Positions 1-8,730 of a stretch of 29,252 nt of DNA are shown here, piece by piece. The stretch lies in the NCBI GenBank assembly GCA_021731325.1, contig JAKFXP010000086.1, positions 1 to 29,252 of the forward strand, given 5' to 3'. The notes under the pieces are model-generated. The model saw nothing but the letters and a program-made list of their open reading frames with translations, did no database searches and had not been told where the DNA came from. The translations under genes were made by a program, and so were the position numbers. Within the stretch, counting starts at the first letter, position 1; the number at the start of each line of letters is the position of its first letter. The DNA comes from Parcubacteria group bacterium. GTDB taxonomy: Bacteria > Patescibacteriota > Minisyncoccia > Phycocordibacterales > UBA12088.

Positions 1-1
1 A

Positions 2-1291
2 CCAGAAGTAGTAGATTGTTGGGTTGAATCGGGACTAATGCCTCTTGCCTCACCGCACGTACTTGGTGCGTCACCCACCAAACCAGTGCGGTACCCCGGT
101 GACTTTATTGCCGAGTACATTGCCCAGACGCGTACCTGGTTTTATTACATGCATGCGATGGGAGTGCTCCTGTTTGATGCCCCGAGTTTTAAAAACTGTG
201 TGACGACGGGAACGATCCTTGCGGAAGATGGGAGCAAGATGAGTAAATCTAAGGGTAATTTTACCGACCCGCTCGTCAATCTCGATCGATATGGTGCAGA
301 CGCACTCAGGCTATATATGTTGGGCTCGGTTGTCATGCAGTCGGAAGATATGAGCTTTCGTGATGAGGAGCTCAAAGAGGTGCATAATCGCTTCATCGGC
401 ATCTTGTGGAATACCTATAAGTTTTATGAGATGTACACGGAAAGTGAGAGTAAGCCGCAAACTCCAAGTCCCCTAAGCACCAACATGCTTGATGTGTGGG
501 TACATGCGCGTCTACAGCAAACAATCAGACAGGTAACGGGATATCTAGACGCATATGACACTATTCGTGCCATTCGCACCCTGCGCGAGTTTGTGACCGA
601 TTTTTCAACCTGGTACATTCGTCGTTCTCGCGACCGATTTAAGAGTGAGGATGCGACTGATCGTGCGGCAGCTATCACTACGACGCGTGATACACTCGCC
701 ACACTCGCCACACTACTCGCCCCACTCGCACCGTTTATTGCCGAGCGTATATATCGAGGGATTGGGGGAGTGGAAGAGAGTGTGCATCTTGCTGTGTGGC
801 CCGAGGCAGGCGCTGTTGACGACGAGGTATTGACCCGCATGGAGGCAACTCGCACCCTTGTTTCGGAGGCACTCGAGTTACGTGCTCAGGCAGGTATCAA
901 GATACGACAACCACTTCAGTCACTTACCATCTTGCCCACGAGTGAAGTATTTGAGGAATTAATTATGGATGAGCTCAATGTAAAAGAGATTTTGCGTGGA
1001 GAGACGCTCGTGCTCGATACCGTCCTTACTGATGCATTACAGCAAGAGGGTGATATGCGTGAACTCATTCGCGCAGTACAGGATGCACGTAAAAAAGCCG
1101 GTTTATCACCTCAAGATCGGGTACGTCTGTGCGTAGATGCGGCCGAGGCAGGGGTACGTGTGGTGACTGGTGCGACCCCAGAGCTCGCGCGCGTGGCTGG
1201 GGTAGTCGAGATTACGTACGACACTCTTACCGAGGGTACGGTGGTCACTACCGAGGCGGGTACTATTACCGTACTGCTCGAGATGCAGTAA
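2..1291 (+). CDS. ileS: Isoleucyl-tRNA synthetase, C-terminal part (5' end outside window)
   Basis: Class I aminoacyl-tRNA synthetase that charges tRNA-Ile in the cytoplasm. The reading frame is open from base 2, so the N-terminal part with the HIGH motif and most of the editing domain lies before the window; the ATG at 38 is internal. The first residues read DCWVESGLMP, matching the conserved D-x-W-x-x-S-G segment, followed by PGDFIAEYIAQTRTWFY, which is characteristic of IleRS. The class I KMSKS loop is at 236-250. An anticodon-binding helical domain follows, then a divergent C-terminal tail. No C-terminal Cys-rich zinc motif is visible, as in the eukaryote-like IleRS type common in CPR bacteria. 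recO follows after 16 nt, so the two are probably co-transcribed. Confidence 0.95.
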   Translation, partial: PEVVDCWVESGLMPLASPHVLGASPTKPVRYPGDFIAEYIAQTRTWFYYMHAMGVLLFDAPSFKNCVTTGTILAEDGSKMSKSKGNFTDPLVNLDRYGADALRLYMLGSVVMQSEDMSFRDEELKEVHNRFIGILWNTYKFYEMYTESESKPQTPSPLSTNMLDVWVHARLQQTIRQVTGYLDAYDTIRAIRTLREFVTDFSTWYIRRSRDRFKSEDATDRAAAITTTRDTLATLATLLAPLAPFIAERIYRGIGGVEESVHLAVWPEAGAVDDEVLTRMEATRTLVSEALELRAQAGIKIRQPLQSLTILPTSEVFEELIMDELNVKEILRGETLVLDTVLTDALQQEGDMRELIRAVQDARKKAGLSPQDRVRLCVDAAEAGVRVVTGATPELARVAGVVEITYDTLTEGTVVTTEAGTITVLLEMQ

Positions 1292-1307
1292 CGGTGGAGG
1301 GAAAGGT

Positions 1308-1889
1308 ATGCATACGCTCCACACCACTCCTGCGTTTATTGTCAGTAGCACTCCACACGGTGAATCAAATCGCGTGTACCGACTACTGACCGAGACACAC
1401 GGTATGCTCTACGCACATGCGCAAAGTGTGCGGGAGCTGCGCAACCGTAATCGGTACGCTCTTTCTACCGGATGTTTTGTGAGTGTGACCCTGGTACGAG
1501 GGCGTGAGATGTGGCGCTTGGCTAGCGCGCGTACGGTGCCAGACATTACCTTGCCACCACGCGCATCCTATCAAAAAATACTCGGACTTATCGGGCAGTT
1601 GACTCCAGTCGAGGATCCATTCGCGCAGTCATTTCAGCTGTTTTTGGCACATATCCGTGCACTTGCAGCGGCCACTCCCGAAGATGCGCACGCCGTGGAG
1701 CTCATTGGGGTAATACGCCTATTGGTTGAACGGGGATATTTTGCCACACCGGGAGACATGGCGTTACGCACTGAGCGCATTTGTGCAGATCATACTGAGT
1801 ATTCCAAAGATCTCTGCCGTGAGGTGTTGGGTGACCGCACGCTTCTCACGGCCTCGGTGAATACTGCACTACGGATGACTCGGACGTAG
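1308..1889 (+). CDS. recO: DNA repair protein RecO (short form)
   Basis: RecO is the recombination mediator that, with RecR, loads RecA onto SSB-coated single-stranded DNA. The N-terminus (GESNRVYRLLTETHGMLY) matches the RecO OB-fold start, where this pattern leads into the first beta strands. A basic Arg-rich patch (about residues 40-50) and a helical C-terminal domain follow. At 193 aa it is shorter than the usual 230-250 aa, and it lacks the four-Cys zinc finger of many RecO proteins. The start is fixed by a strong Shine-Dalgarno GGAGGG at 1296-1301, 6 nt before the ATG, in the short gap after ileS. ssb and recA, its partners in the pathway, are in this same window. The call rests mainly on the N-terminal pattern; the rest is divergent. 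Confidence 0.75.
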   Translation: MHTLHTTPAFIVSSTPHGESNRVYRLLTETHGMLYAHAQSVRELRNRNRYALSTGCFVSVTLVRGREMWRLASARTVPDITLPPRASYQKILGLIGQLTPVEDPFAQSFQLFLAHIRALAAATPEDAHAVELIGVIRLLVERGYFATPGDMALRTERICADHTEYSKDLCREVLGDRTLLTASVNTALRMTRT

Positions 1890-1897
1890 TATCCTTG

Positions 1898-1906
1898 TGA
1901 TATACT
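1898..1906 (+). promoter_or_regulatory. Extended -10 promoter for the membrane protein gene at 1915
   Basis: TGATATACT fits the extended -10 consensus TGnTATAAT. It begins 9 nt after the recO stop. The box ends at 1906, only 8 nt before the ATG at 1915, so transcription would start at or next to the start codon (leaderless mRNA). I see no good -35. The upstream in-frame GTG at 1897 would lie within the promoter, which argues for the ATG at 1915. Confidence 0.55.
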
Positions 1907-1914
1907 CTGGTGGT

Positions 1915-3933
1915 ATGGATGAAGACAGTAGTGTTGATAAGCTACAAAAGCGATTATACCAATTTGGCGCAGCTCCTCAGGAGCGGTCGCGTCGGTCGTT
2001 GCACGAAGATACGACACATGACGTGGCAACCAATTGGGTAACGCAGGAAGATGTGCGTGAACAACATGCGCTTGAACAGGCACAAAGTCCTGTCTTTGGT
2101 GACTATGCGGGGTTTGAAAGTGGTATAAAAAACACCGGCACCACACCGGCACCCACTGCGCCGGCGTTCCTACGTGATGGTCGTGGGAGCAAATCAGTCA
2201 TGGAATCACGACAAAAACAACGCTCAGTGGGTAGTTGGGTACGGGGTATATTTTTGACCTCGTTAGTATTCTTCCTGCTTTCTGCAGGAGTCGCTTGGTA
2301 CTTCTTTTTCTTTGAAAGTAATCAGATATCGTGTGACAATATGGTGATAGATGTGACCGGACCACTCACGATTCCAAGTGGAAAGGAGTTGACCTTGAGT
2401 GTGGGTATGCTGAATAAAAATCCTTCCGCCGTGCAACTTGCCGAACTGGTTGTGAAATATCCTGAAGGAACCCGAAGTCCACAAGACTCAAGTATCAGTC
2501 TTACGACCGCGCGGGAACGAGTGGGAACCATAAATGCCGGCGAGCGGGTGCGTACCAGTGTCGGGGCTCTGTTGTTTGGTAAGGAGCAGACCGAGTATAC
2601 AATCGACCTCACCGTCGAATACCGTATTGACGAATCAAATGCCGTGTTTGAGTGCAAGGCTCCCTACAAGGTCATTATTGCAACGGCACCCGTCTCTCTT
2701 TCAATCACTGGTCTCGAAGAGCTCTCTTCGGGTCAAGAGCTTGAACTTACGGCGACCATGAATTCCAATTCTGATGAGACGGTACATGACCAGCGACTGG
2801 TTGCCGACTACCCTTTTGGTTTTGAGTTTGTGCGGGCTGAACCAGCACCGACTCACGGTACCAATGTGTGGGACATTGGCGATGTGGCGCCGGGGAGTAA
2901 GCGAACGGTCAAGATACAGGGTATCGTACAAGCACCAACCGTAGAGGCACGCACCATAAAGTTTCGCTTGGGTGAAAAAGATAAAGACGAAGCCTCTGAT
3001 ATTACAACGACGATGCAGCTTATTGAGCATGCGTTTGTGATTGCAAAACCATTTCTTGATCTGAGTTTGGTGGTGAACGGTAACGAGAATGCCGAAGTGC
3101 CTGCGGCGATTGGTGATACGGTGCGGGCAGTACTTAAGTGGAAAAACACCCTACCGTATGCACTCTATGATGTTGAAATTGAAGCGCTTCTCAACAGCCC
3201 ACTCATTAACCAAAAAACTATTCGAGAAGGGACGGGATATTTCCGTTCGGTTGACAATACTCTTATATGGACTGGCCAAACAGCACCAAACCTTAAAAAC
3301 ATTGGGCCGAATGCTACAGGCCAACTTGACTTTTCTTTTGCTTCGATACCCCTTACCCAAGACACAAGTGTGCGTGACCCCAATCTTACCATTGCATTTA
3401 CGGTACGTGGTCGACGCCTCTCAGACAACAAAGAAGTCTCTCAAGCGTTGGTGGCGCAGTCCAAGCGAACTATCAAGTTTGATTCGCAGCTCGCCTTTAC
3501 GACAGACGTATTGTATGCAACTGGTCCGTTTACCAACACGGGTATGCATCCTCCTATTCCGGATACCGAGACCACCTATACCGTACACTGGGCACTGGCA
3601 AACAACACCAGTGCAGTGGGAAATGTAAAGGTAACTGCTGAATTACCCATTAATGTTCGCTGGCTCGACACCATGAGTCCCGAGAGCTCGCCCCTGAGTT
3701 ACAATCCGACGACGCATATGGTAACCTGGACTCCTGGAGATGTGTCGGCCGGTACGGGGGGTAATCTACCCACTCGCGAGGTATATTTCCAGGTCGGATT
3801 CATGCCAAACATCTTTGCATCGATTGACAGTGTGACCATTGTCGAAGACCAGGTGCTGACTGGCGTTGACCAGCACACACATTCTGTGTTAGAAATACAC
3901 TCCAAAGTTCCGCGACTGATTGAAGTACAGTAG
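1915..3933 (+). CDS. Single-pass membrane protein with long extracytoplasmic beta-domain region
   Basis: No specific function recognised. The protein has a hydrophilic, probably cytoplasmic N-terminus of about 110 residues (charged, then Pro/Thr-rich), one membrane segment at about residues 111-133 (hydrophobic, ending in WYFFFF), and about 540 residues outside. The outer part is rich in Thr, Val and Asn and has repeated beta-sandwich signatures of the DUF11/CARDB kind. Examples are LELTATMNSNSDETVHD, WDIGDVAPGSKRTVKI and VTWTPGDVSAGTGG, the last two being the typical W-x-(I/P)-G-x-(V/D)-x-x-G turn. Such proteins are common in CPR cell envelopes. The ATG at 1915 is preferred to the GTG at 1897 because the GTG overlaps the promoter. 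glyS follows 34 nt later with no terminator between, so read-through is likely. A role in the cell wall or attachment is inference. Confidence 0.8.
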   Translation: MDEDSSVDKLQKRLYQFGAAPQERSRRSLHEDTTHDVATNWVTQEDVREQHALEQAQSPVFGDYAGFESGIKNTGTTPAPTAPAFLRDGRGSKSVMESRQKQRSVGSWVRGIFLTSLVFFLLSAGVAWYFFFFESNQISCDNMVIDVTGPLTIPSGKELTLSVGMLNKNPSAVQLAELVVKYPEGTRSPQDSSISLTTARERVGTINAGERVRTSVGALLFGKEQTEYTIDLTVEYRIDESNAVFECKAPYKVIIATAPVSLSITGLEELSSGQELELTATMNSNSDETVHDQRLVADYPFGFEFVRAEPAPTHGTNVWDIGDVAPGSKRTVKIQGIVQAPTVEARTIKFRLGEKDKDEASDITTTMQLIEHAFVIAKPFLDLSLVVNGNENAEVPAAIGDTVRAVLKWKNTLPYALYDVEIEALLNSPLINQKTIREGTGYFRSVDNTLIWTGQTAPNLKNIGPNATGQLDFSFASIPLTQDTSVRDPNLTIAFTVRGRRLSDNKEVSQALVAQSKRTIKFDSQLAFTTDVLYATGPFTNTGMHPPIPDTETTYTVHWALANNTSAVGNVKVTAELPINVRWLDTMSPESSPLSYNPTTHMVTWTPGDVSAGTGGNLPTREVYFQVGFMPNIFASIDSVTIVEDQVLTGVDQHTHSVLEIHSKVPRLIEVQ

Positions 3934-3967
3934 AGGTATACCGCGTGACCACCTTTGAGCATTACCT

Positions 3968-5350
3968 ATGAGCGAACCATATACCACCCCCACTCTCGAC
4001 ACGATTGTTGCGCTTGCCAAGCGGCGGGGGTTTGTGTACCCTAGTTCTGAAATATATGGCGGATTTGTAGGGCTCTATGACTTTGGTCCGTATGGTGCTG
4101 AGCTTGCACAGAATATACGGAACGTATGGTGGCGATCGATGGTACAGCTTGAAGATAATATCGTAGGGCTCGATTCCGCCATTTTTACCCATCCAAAGGT
4201 CTGGGTGGCAAGTGGTCACGTGGGGGGGTTCTCAGACCCGCTTGTTGAGTGTCGCGAATGTAACACGCGCTCGCGTGCCGATCACCTTATTGAGGCTGCA
4301 GGCGCCTTTGCAGATGAAAAAATGGGTTTGGATGAGATTAATACCGTATTTGACGAACTTCGAGAAAAGATACCGTGTCCGAACTGCGGGAAGAAAAATT
4401 TTACCCCCGTACGTACGTTCAATCTCTTGGTACAATCGAATCTCGGTAACTTTTCGGAGGATTGGACACAAGACCCAACGTATCTGCGCGGCGAGACCTG
4501 TCAGGGCATATACCTTAATTTCAAAAATGTACTTGACACTACGCGGGTGAAGGTGCCATTTGGTATTGCGCAAGTAGGGAAGGCCTTCCGAAATGAAATT
4601 GCGCCGCGGCAGTACATCTTTCGCAAACGTGAGTTTGAACAAATGGAGATGCAGCTGTTCGTACACCCTACGGATGCAATGACGTTGTATGAGGAGTGGC
4701 GCACCAAGCGTATGCAGTATTACCTTGATCTTGGGTTCCGTCCCGAGAATCTTAATTGGCACGAGCATGAAAATCTAGTTTTTTATGCCAAGGCGGCATG
4801 GGATATCGAATACCGATTTCCGTTTGGATTCAAGGAATTAGAGGGTGTCCATGCGCGCGGTGACTATGACCTTACACAACATCAGAAATATTCAGGGGTT
4901 GATCTCTCGTATTTTGATCAAACCACGGGTGAGCGATACGTACCCCACGTTGTTGAAACGTCAGTTGGGGTCGATCGCACGTTCCTTGCGGTTATGACCG
5001 AGTTTTACCATGAGGATATGCTCGGAGGGGAGAGTCGTATTGTTATGCGTTTTCCGTACAATCTTGCACCTATTAAGGTTGCCGTATTTCCCCTTCTCAA
5101 GAATAAACCCGAGCTCGTCGAAAAAGCCCGTGCAATCTACAATACCCTCAAGCAAACAATACGTTGTGAATTCGACGATAATGGAAACATTGGCAAACGC
5201 TATCGTCGACAAGATGAGATTGGCACTCCGTATTGTGTCACGATTGATTTTGATACCGAAAAAGATGACACTGTTACGGTACGTCATAGAGATACGGGAG
5301 AGCAGAGTAGAGTACCTATACCCGAGCTTCAGCGCGTCCTCTCTTCCTAA
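3968..5350 (+). CDS. glyS: Glycyl-tRNA synthetase, single-chain (alpha2) type
   Basis: Class II synthetase that charges tRNA-Gly as a homodimer. This is the archaeal/eukaryotic-like one-chain form (also called glyQS), not the GlyQ/GlyS tetramer. The start (MSEPYTTPTLDTIVALAKRR, then GFVYPSSEIYGG) matches the family's motif 1 region. Two Cys pairs (CREC and CPNC, with a helical stretch between) form the expected zinc-binding insert. Motif 2 is clear around FRNEIAPRQ...REFEQMEMQ, and motif 3 around VETSVGVDR. The C-terminal anticodon-binding domain is present (PIKVAVFPLLKN to the end). At 460 aa it is of normal length and looks intact. No Shine-Dalgarno site or nearby -10 box precedes the ATG. 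A terminator follows at 5412. Confidence 0.96.
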   Translation: MSEPYTTPTLDTIVALAKRRGFVYPSSEIYGGFVGLYDFGPYGAELAQNIRNVWWRSMVQLEDNIVGLDSAIFTHPKVWVASGHVGGFSDPLVECRECNTRSRADHLIEAAGAFADEKMGLDEINTVFDELREKIPCPNCGKKNFTPVRTFNLLVQSNLGNFSEDWTQDPTYLRGETCQGIYLNFKNVLDTTRVKVPFGIAQVGKAFRNEIAPRQYIFRKREFEQMEMQLFVHPTDAMTLYEEWRTKRMQYYLDLGFRPENLNWHEHENLVFYAKAAWDIEYRFPFGFKELEGVHARGDYDLTQHQKYSGVDLSYFDQTTGERYVPHVVETSVGVDRTFLAVMTEFYHEDMLGGESRIVMRFPYNLAPIKVAVFPLLKNKPELVEKARAIYNTLKQTIRCEFDDNGNIGKRYRRQDEIGTPYCVTIDFDTEKDDTVTVRHRDTGEQSRVPIPELQRVLSS

Positions 5351-5411
5351 AGCGGCGGGAGTGTTTTATCCCCATACCCAACCCCACTATCACCCAAACT
5401 AATACTATACT

Positions 5412-5445
5412 ATATACACAGACGTACCTCTGTGTATATTTTATT
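5412..5445 (+). terminator. Intrinsic terminator after glyS
   Basis: An 11-bp perfect stem (5412-5422 with 5429-5439) encloses a 6-nt loop and runs straight into TTTTATT. It closes the ileS-recO-glyS stretch. Confidence 0.75.
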
Positions 5446-5471
5446 ACCAATCCTATTCAGTAGGCGATAAC
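5444..5471 (+). promoter_or_regulatory. Possible promoter for the large secreted protein gene
   Basis: TTACCA (5444-5449), a 16-nt spacer, then GATAAC (5466-5471), 12 nt before the ATG at 5484. Both hexamers match the sigma-70 consensus only partly. A TATACT-like run just before the terminator at about 5405 is an alternative. Confidence 0.3.
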
Positions 5472-5483
5472 TTTTCATTTTTT

Positions 5484-8400
5484 ATGTACAGATTTAGTCG
5501 CCTCCTCTCCCTCCTGTTCCTCCTCCCCCTCCTCTCGCTCGCCCAAACATCTCCGGAAGACGAGGTGACCATCGAACGTACGGATACCACCACAGAAGCA
5601 CCCCTCGACCAAGGAGTACCCACTACGCCACCGACTGAGGTCGAAGAAACCGAACCAGCATCCTCACTCATGGGAGAGGGTGTAGTAATGCCCCAAGGAG
5701 CCACCGAATGCTTTACCGATAGCCGCTATCGCTTCGGCTCGGTCTCTGCCGATCCCGAAGTAGAGGTGAGCGATGTTATGGCAGGTACTCCCGTATCATT
5801 CATCGTCACGATGGAGAATCAAAACCCATACCCCATCACTGATGCCGCGGTATACGTCAAGATATTTAAGATTCGCACCGACGAAGATGCGCGTCATCAA
5901 AATGGAGATGATCTTGTCGATCAATTCTTTGCCAAAGAAGGTATGGCACTTCGTGAACATGCCACTTCCACCTTTACTTTTGAGTGGAATGCACCGACAC
6001 AACTACCTTCAGGTAACTACCGTCTCGTGACCTACGTCACCACGTCTCATCGGTACAACCTACTCGGTCTCTCATTCACCGATGACATAACGGGTAATCA
6101 GACTGAGTTCACGGTGCACGGTATTGAAGAAGGGGTACAGTGGGACAAAGACACGGTCGAAGTTGACCACACCCTCTACCGCTTTGCCGCTTTCACTCCC
6201 AAACTCTCCGCAACAAGTACTATCCGTGTTGCACCGGAGATCATCAATCCCACCGACACCGCCCAAGCCGTTACCATCACGTGGAAGCTGTACTACTGGG
6301 ATGCACAGCGCCAGGAACACCTCATTGATACCAAAGAGGAGGGAATCATGCTGGAACCCCATCAAACCCTGCGTCCTACCTACGAGGTTACCGACACCGC
6401 ACATCCCGTATACCTGCTGGTGGCAGACCTCCTGTGGCGTGACAGCCATTCGTTGTTGAACATTCGTTTTGTTCGTGATGGTATTGATGCCCCGCGTATC
6501 AACTTTCCCTCAATAGGCACGTACCCACTCGTGAAGGGTACCCCGGTCGAACTCTTCTCCTGTCTCCACAACTCCGGTACGAGTCCAACGGTACCTGGTC
6601 ATACCCTCACCCTCACCCTCAAAGACGACCTCGGTACCGTCCTGCACACCTACAACTACCAAGGAGACATTACCGGTGACATGATGGCGGTTGCAGGCGC
6701 GTACACCCCCGAGACTGACCTCACCTCCTTCTCCCTCACGGCGACACTGTCCAAAGACGGCAACACCATTGACGAAACGACGACCACGTACGACTGCAGC
6801 CAACTCAACGCTCCCTGTCCGGTACGAGAGACCGGAGTACCAACCAATGAGAGAACCACCCTCTTCTCCACACCCCTTGTTACCGGTATTAGTCTTGCAC
6901 TCCTCGTACTCTTCCTCACGATCATTGGTTTGGTGATTGCAAAACGACGCAACACTCCCCAACCTCCCACCTCTACCGGCAGCAAACCAATCATTCCGGG
7001 TGCGCTGGTACTCTTCCTTCTCCTTGGGGGAATGATGGTGATGCCGCGGGGGGTGGAGGCGGAAGGGGCCGTACCGCAGTTTAATAAAAGTTATAACGGA
7101 ACGCTGTATTACCATTGGACGTGGCCGGTAGGTACGATACCCGATGGCGTTAAAGGTATTCCGATACCTTCGCTTCCAAAAATTGCAAAATATTATTTTG
7201 CTGGTGGGCGTACCTATGCCGGTTTCAAGACAAAGAACCCCACCCTTGCCCCCATCTCGACCACCAATTGGGATGAGATTATCAACTTTATTCCCGACAT
7301 CCCAGTAGCGGCCAGAAATACAGAAAAAAAACTTTCATCAATACTGACTACACTCGCAACAGTAGTCGTTAATTACAACAATCACTATAGTGGATATAAT
7401 ACCGCATTGAGTTCACCAAACATGACCGTTAAATATTTTGCAGACGTCAAAACGAGTACTGGTTTGCCCATCCATACCAATGCTACGGTTCCCGTTGGGA
7501 CAGTACTCCACTTCACCCCAAAACCATTTGAGAACATCGATATCTCATGGTTTGGAACGGGGTACTCCTTGGACTCCCCGTATGGACATTGGTCTCCAAA
7601 TTCCGCAGTGAGGAATACTACTGGTTGTGATCCTGACTACTATGTTAATTCGACAGTCATTACTTCTATAGCCAATTTTACTATATCACCCCCCGTCATT
7701 CTACCAACCTACATCCCCCTCGAGGTGACGCGTCCGGTTGTCACGGTGACCCACACGGGGAGTACTGCGGGCTTAGCATGTAATGCCACCAAAACTATCT
7801 GTACCGTGACTTCTCCAGGAAAGGTTACTGCACAGTTTAGCTTCGCACCTACGGTCGGGAGGTTCTACTATGGGTATCTAGATACACGCCCTGGTATGCA
7901 TTTCGGGTGTTTTGCGAATGCTGATGAACTCGTTATCGACAACAGTCCTTTAATCAACTACGCTCTCTCTGTCCCCGCCAAAGCAATCACCTTCACCTTC
8001 ACTGCAGTCGCCAACAACACTCCTCCCACTCCTCCCACCATCACCGAGGTAGGAGGCAACTCACACCTCACGGGTACCGCACAGAACTTCAACTTTGTAG
8101 CCACGGATCCCAACAACGACACCATTCGGTATGGTATCGACTGGAATCGAAATGGTACGGTCGACCAATGGGTACCCGGGGCAGGGTACGTACCTTCAGG
8201 TACGGTGCGGAGTGCACCCCGCACCTTCCCCGCACCCGCAGGAGCAAAGATCTTCCAAGCATTAACTCAAGACAGCAAAGGCGCACTCTCTGCCTGGAGA
8301 TCCTACACCATTACCCTCACAAGTCCTGCCGCAGCAACCGTTTCTCTCACCGCAAACCCAACCACGGTGACGGTAGGGAACACCACCGATCTCACTTGGA

Positions 8401-8648
8401 GCAGTACCAATGCCGTTAACGGCTGTACGGCAACCGGTGCCTGGAGTGGCGCTAAAACACCCGCAGGAGGTACACAAACATCAGGAGCACTCTCTCTCGG
8501 TGCCAAGACCTTCTCACTCACCTGTTACAACTCAACCTGGGCACCGGTGACGGTGAGTAGGGTCGTTACCGTGACTGCAACTCCTCCCCCTCCGCCTCCT
8601 CCGCCACCACCCGTTCCGGTACCGACACCGGGATTGCTACCCCAGTAG
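5484..8648 (+). CDS. Large secreted/membrane protein with two extracytoplasmic halves and a poly-Pro tail
   Basis: Function unknown. There is a signal peptide at residues 1-20 (hydrophobic Leu-rich core ending SLAQ), then about 440 residues of Thr-rich beta-sandwich-like sequence. A membrane segment at about 462-484 is followed by the basic stop-transfer AKRRN. A second hydrophobic segment at about 503-521 ends in VEAEG, like a signal peptide. A further ~510 outer residues follow. Near the C-terminus, about residues 945-1030, is an Ig-like module (VSLTANPTTVTVG, DLTWSSTNA, FSLTCYN) that I recognise as recurrent in Parcubacteria surface proteins. It is followed by ten prolines and a short end. 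Expected topology: outside, two-helix hairpin, outside. Bases 5484-7000 and 7960-8640 are very C-rich, whereas 7080-7950 is more AT-rich, as if two genes had been fused or a segment exchanged. A wall-spanning structural or adhesive role is inference. Confidence 0.8.
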   Translation: MYRFSRLLSLLFLLPLLSLAQTSPEDEVTIERTDTTTEAPLDQGVPTTPPTEVEETEPASSLMGEGVVMPQGATECFTDSRYRFGSVSADPEVEVSDVMAGTPVSFIVTMENQNPYPITDAAVYVKIFKIRTDEDARHQNGDDLVDQFFAKEGMALREHATSTFTFEWNAPTQLPSGNYRLVTYVTTSHRYNLLGLSFTDDITGNQTEFTVHGIEEGVQWDKDTVEVDHTLYRFAAFTPKLSATSTIRVAPEIINPTDTAQAVTITWKLYYWDAQRQEHLIDTKEEGIMLEPHQTLRPTYEVTDTAHPVYLLVADLLWRDSHSLLNIRFVRDGIDAPRINFPSIGTYPLVKGTPVELFSCLHNSGTSPTVPGHTLTLTLKDDLGTVLHTYNYQGDITGDMMAVAGAYTPETDLTSFSLTATLSKDGNTIDETTTTYDCSQLNAPCPVRETGVPTNERTTLFSTPLVTGISLALLVLFLTIIGLVIAKRRNTPQPPTSTGSKPIIPGALVLFLLLGGMMVMPRGVEAEGAVPQFNKSYNGTLYYHWTWPVGTIPDGVKGIPIPSLPKIAKYYFAGGRTYAGFKTKNPTLAPISTTNWDEIINFIPDIPVAARNTEKKLSSILTTLATVVVNYNNHYSGYNTALSSPNMTVKYFADVKTSTGLPIHTNATVPVGTVLHFTPKPFENIDISWFGTGYSLDSPYGHWSPNSAVRNTTGCDPDYYVNSTVITSIANFTISPPVILPTYIPLEVTRPVVTVTHTGSTAGLACNATKTICTVTSPGKVTAQFSFAPTVGRFYYGYLDTRPGMHFGCFANADELVIDNSPLINYALSVPAKAITFTFTAVANNTPPTPPTITEVGGNSHLTGTAQNFNFVATDPNNDTIRYGIDWNRNGTVDQWVPGAGYVPSGTVRSAPRTFPAPAGAKIFQALTQDSKGALSAWRSYTITLTSPAAATVSLTANPTTVTVGNTTDLTWSSTNAVNGCTATGAWSGAKTPAGGTQTSGALSLGAKTFSLTCYNSTWAPVTVSRVVTVTATPPPPPPPPPPVPVPTPGLLPQ

Positions 8649-8656
8649 GGGGAAGA

Positions 8657-8686
8657 TGAACTCCGCAGTTGACGCTGCGGAGTTCA
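8657..8686 (+). terminator. Hairpin after the large secreted protein gene
   Basis: A 12-bp perfect stem (8657-8668 with 8675-8686) with a 6-nt loop lies 9 nt after the stop. The following sequence has only short T runs, so as an intrinsic terminator it is of moderate strength. Confidence 0.55.
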
Positions 8687-8719
8687 TGTATATTTGCGAA
8701 AAAAGGATGATGCGGGTAC

Positions 8720-8725
8720 TATAAC
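8720..8725 (+). promoter_or_regulatory. -10 box directly before the permease gene
   Basis: TATAAC ends 5 nt before the ATG at 8731, so the mRNA would be leaderless or nearly so. No convincing -35 at normal spacing. It sits between the preceding hairpin and the gene, where a promoter is expected. Confidence 0.5.
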
Positions 8726-8730
8726 AAGTG

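Noticed and set aside
38..40. ATG at 38 as the start of the ileS product
   Set aside because: The frame is open to the window edge and the residues before it (DCWVESGL) match conserved IleRS sequence, so it is an internal Met.
8262..8521. Cys- and Gly-rich minus-strand frames under the C-terminal domain of the large secreted protein
   Set aside because: They are shadows of the Thr/Ala/Pro-rich coding strand with no start signals.
8583..8645. Poly-Pro tail as evidence of a premature stop or frameshift in the large protein
   Set aside because: No continuing domain is seen in the other frames after 8648, and a hairpin follows at once, so the gene end looks natural.
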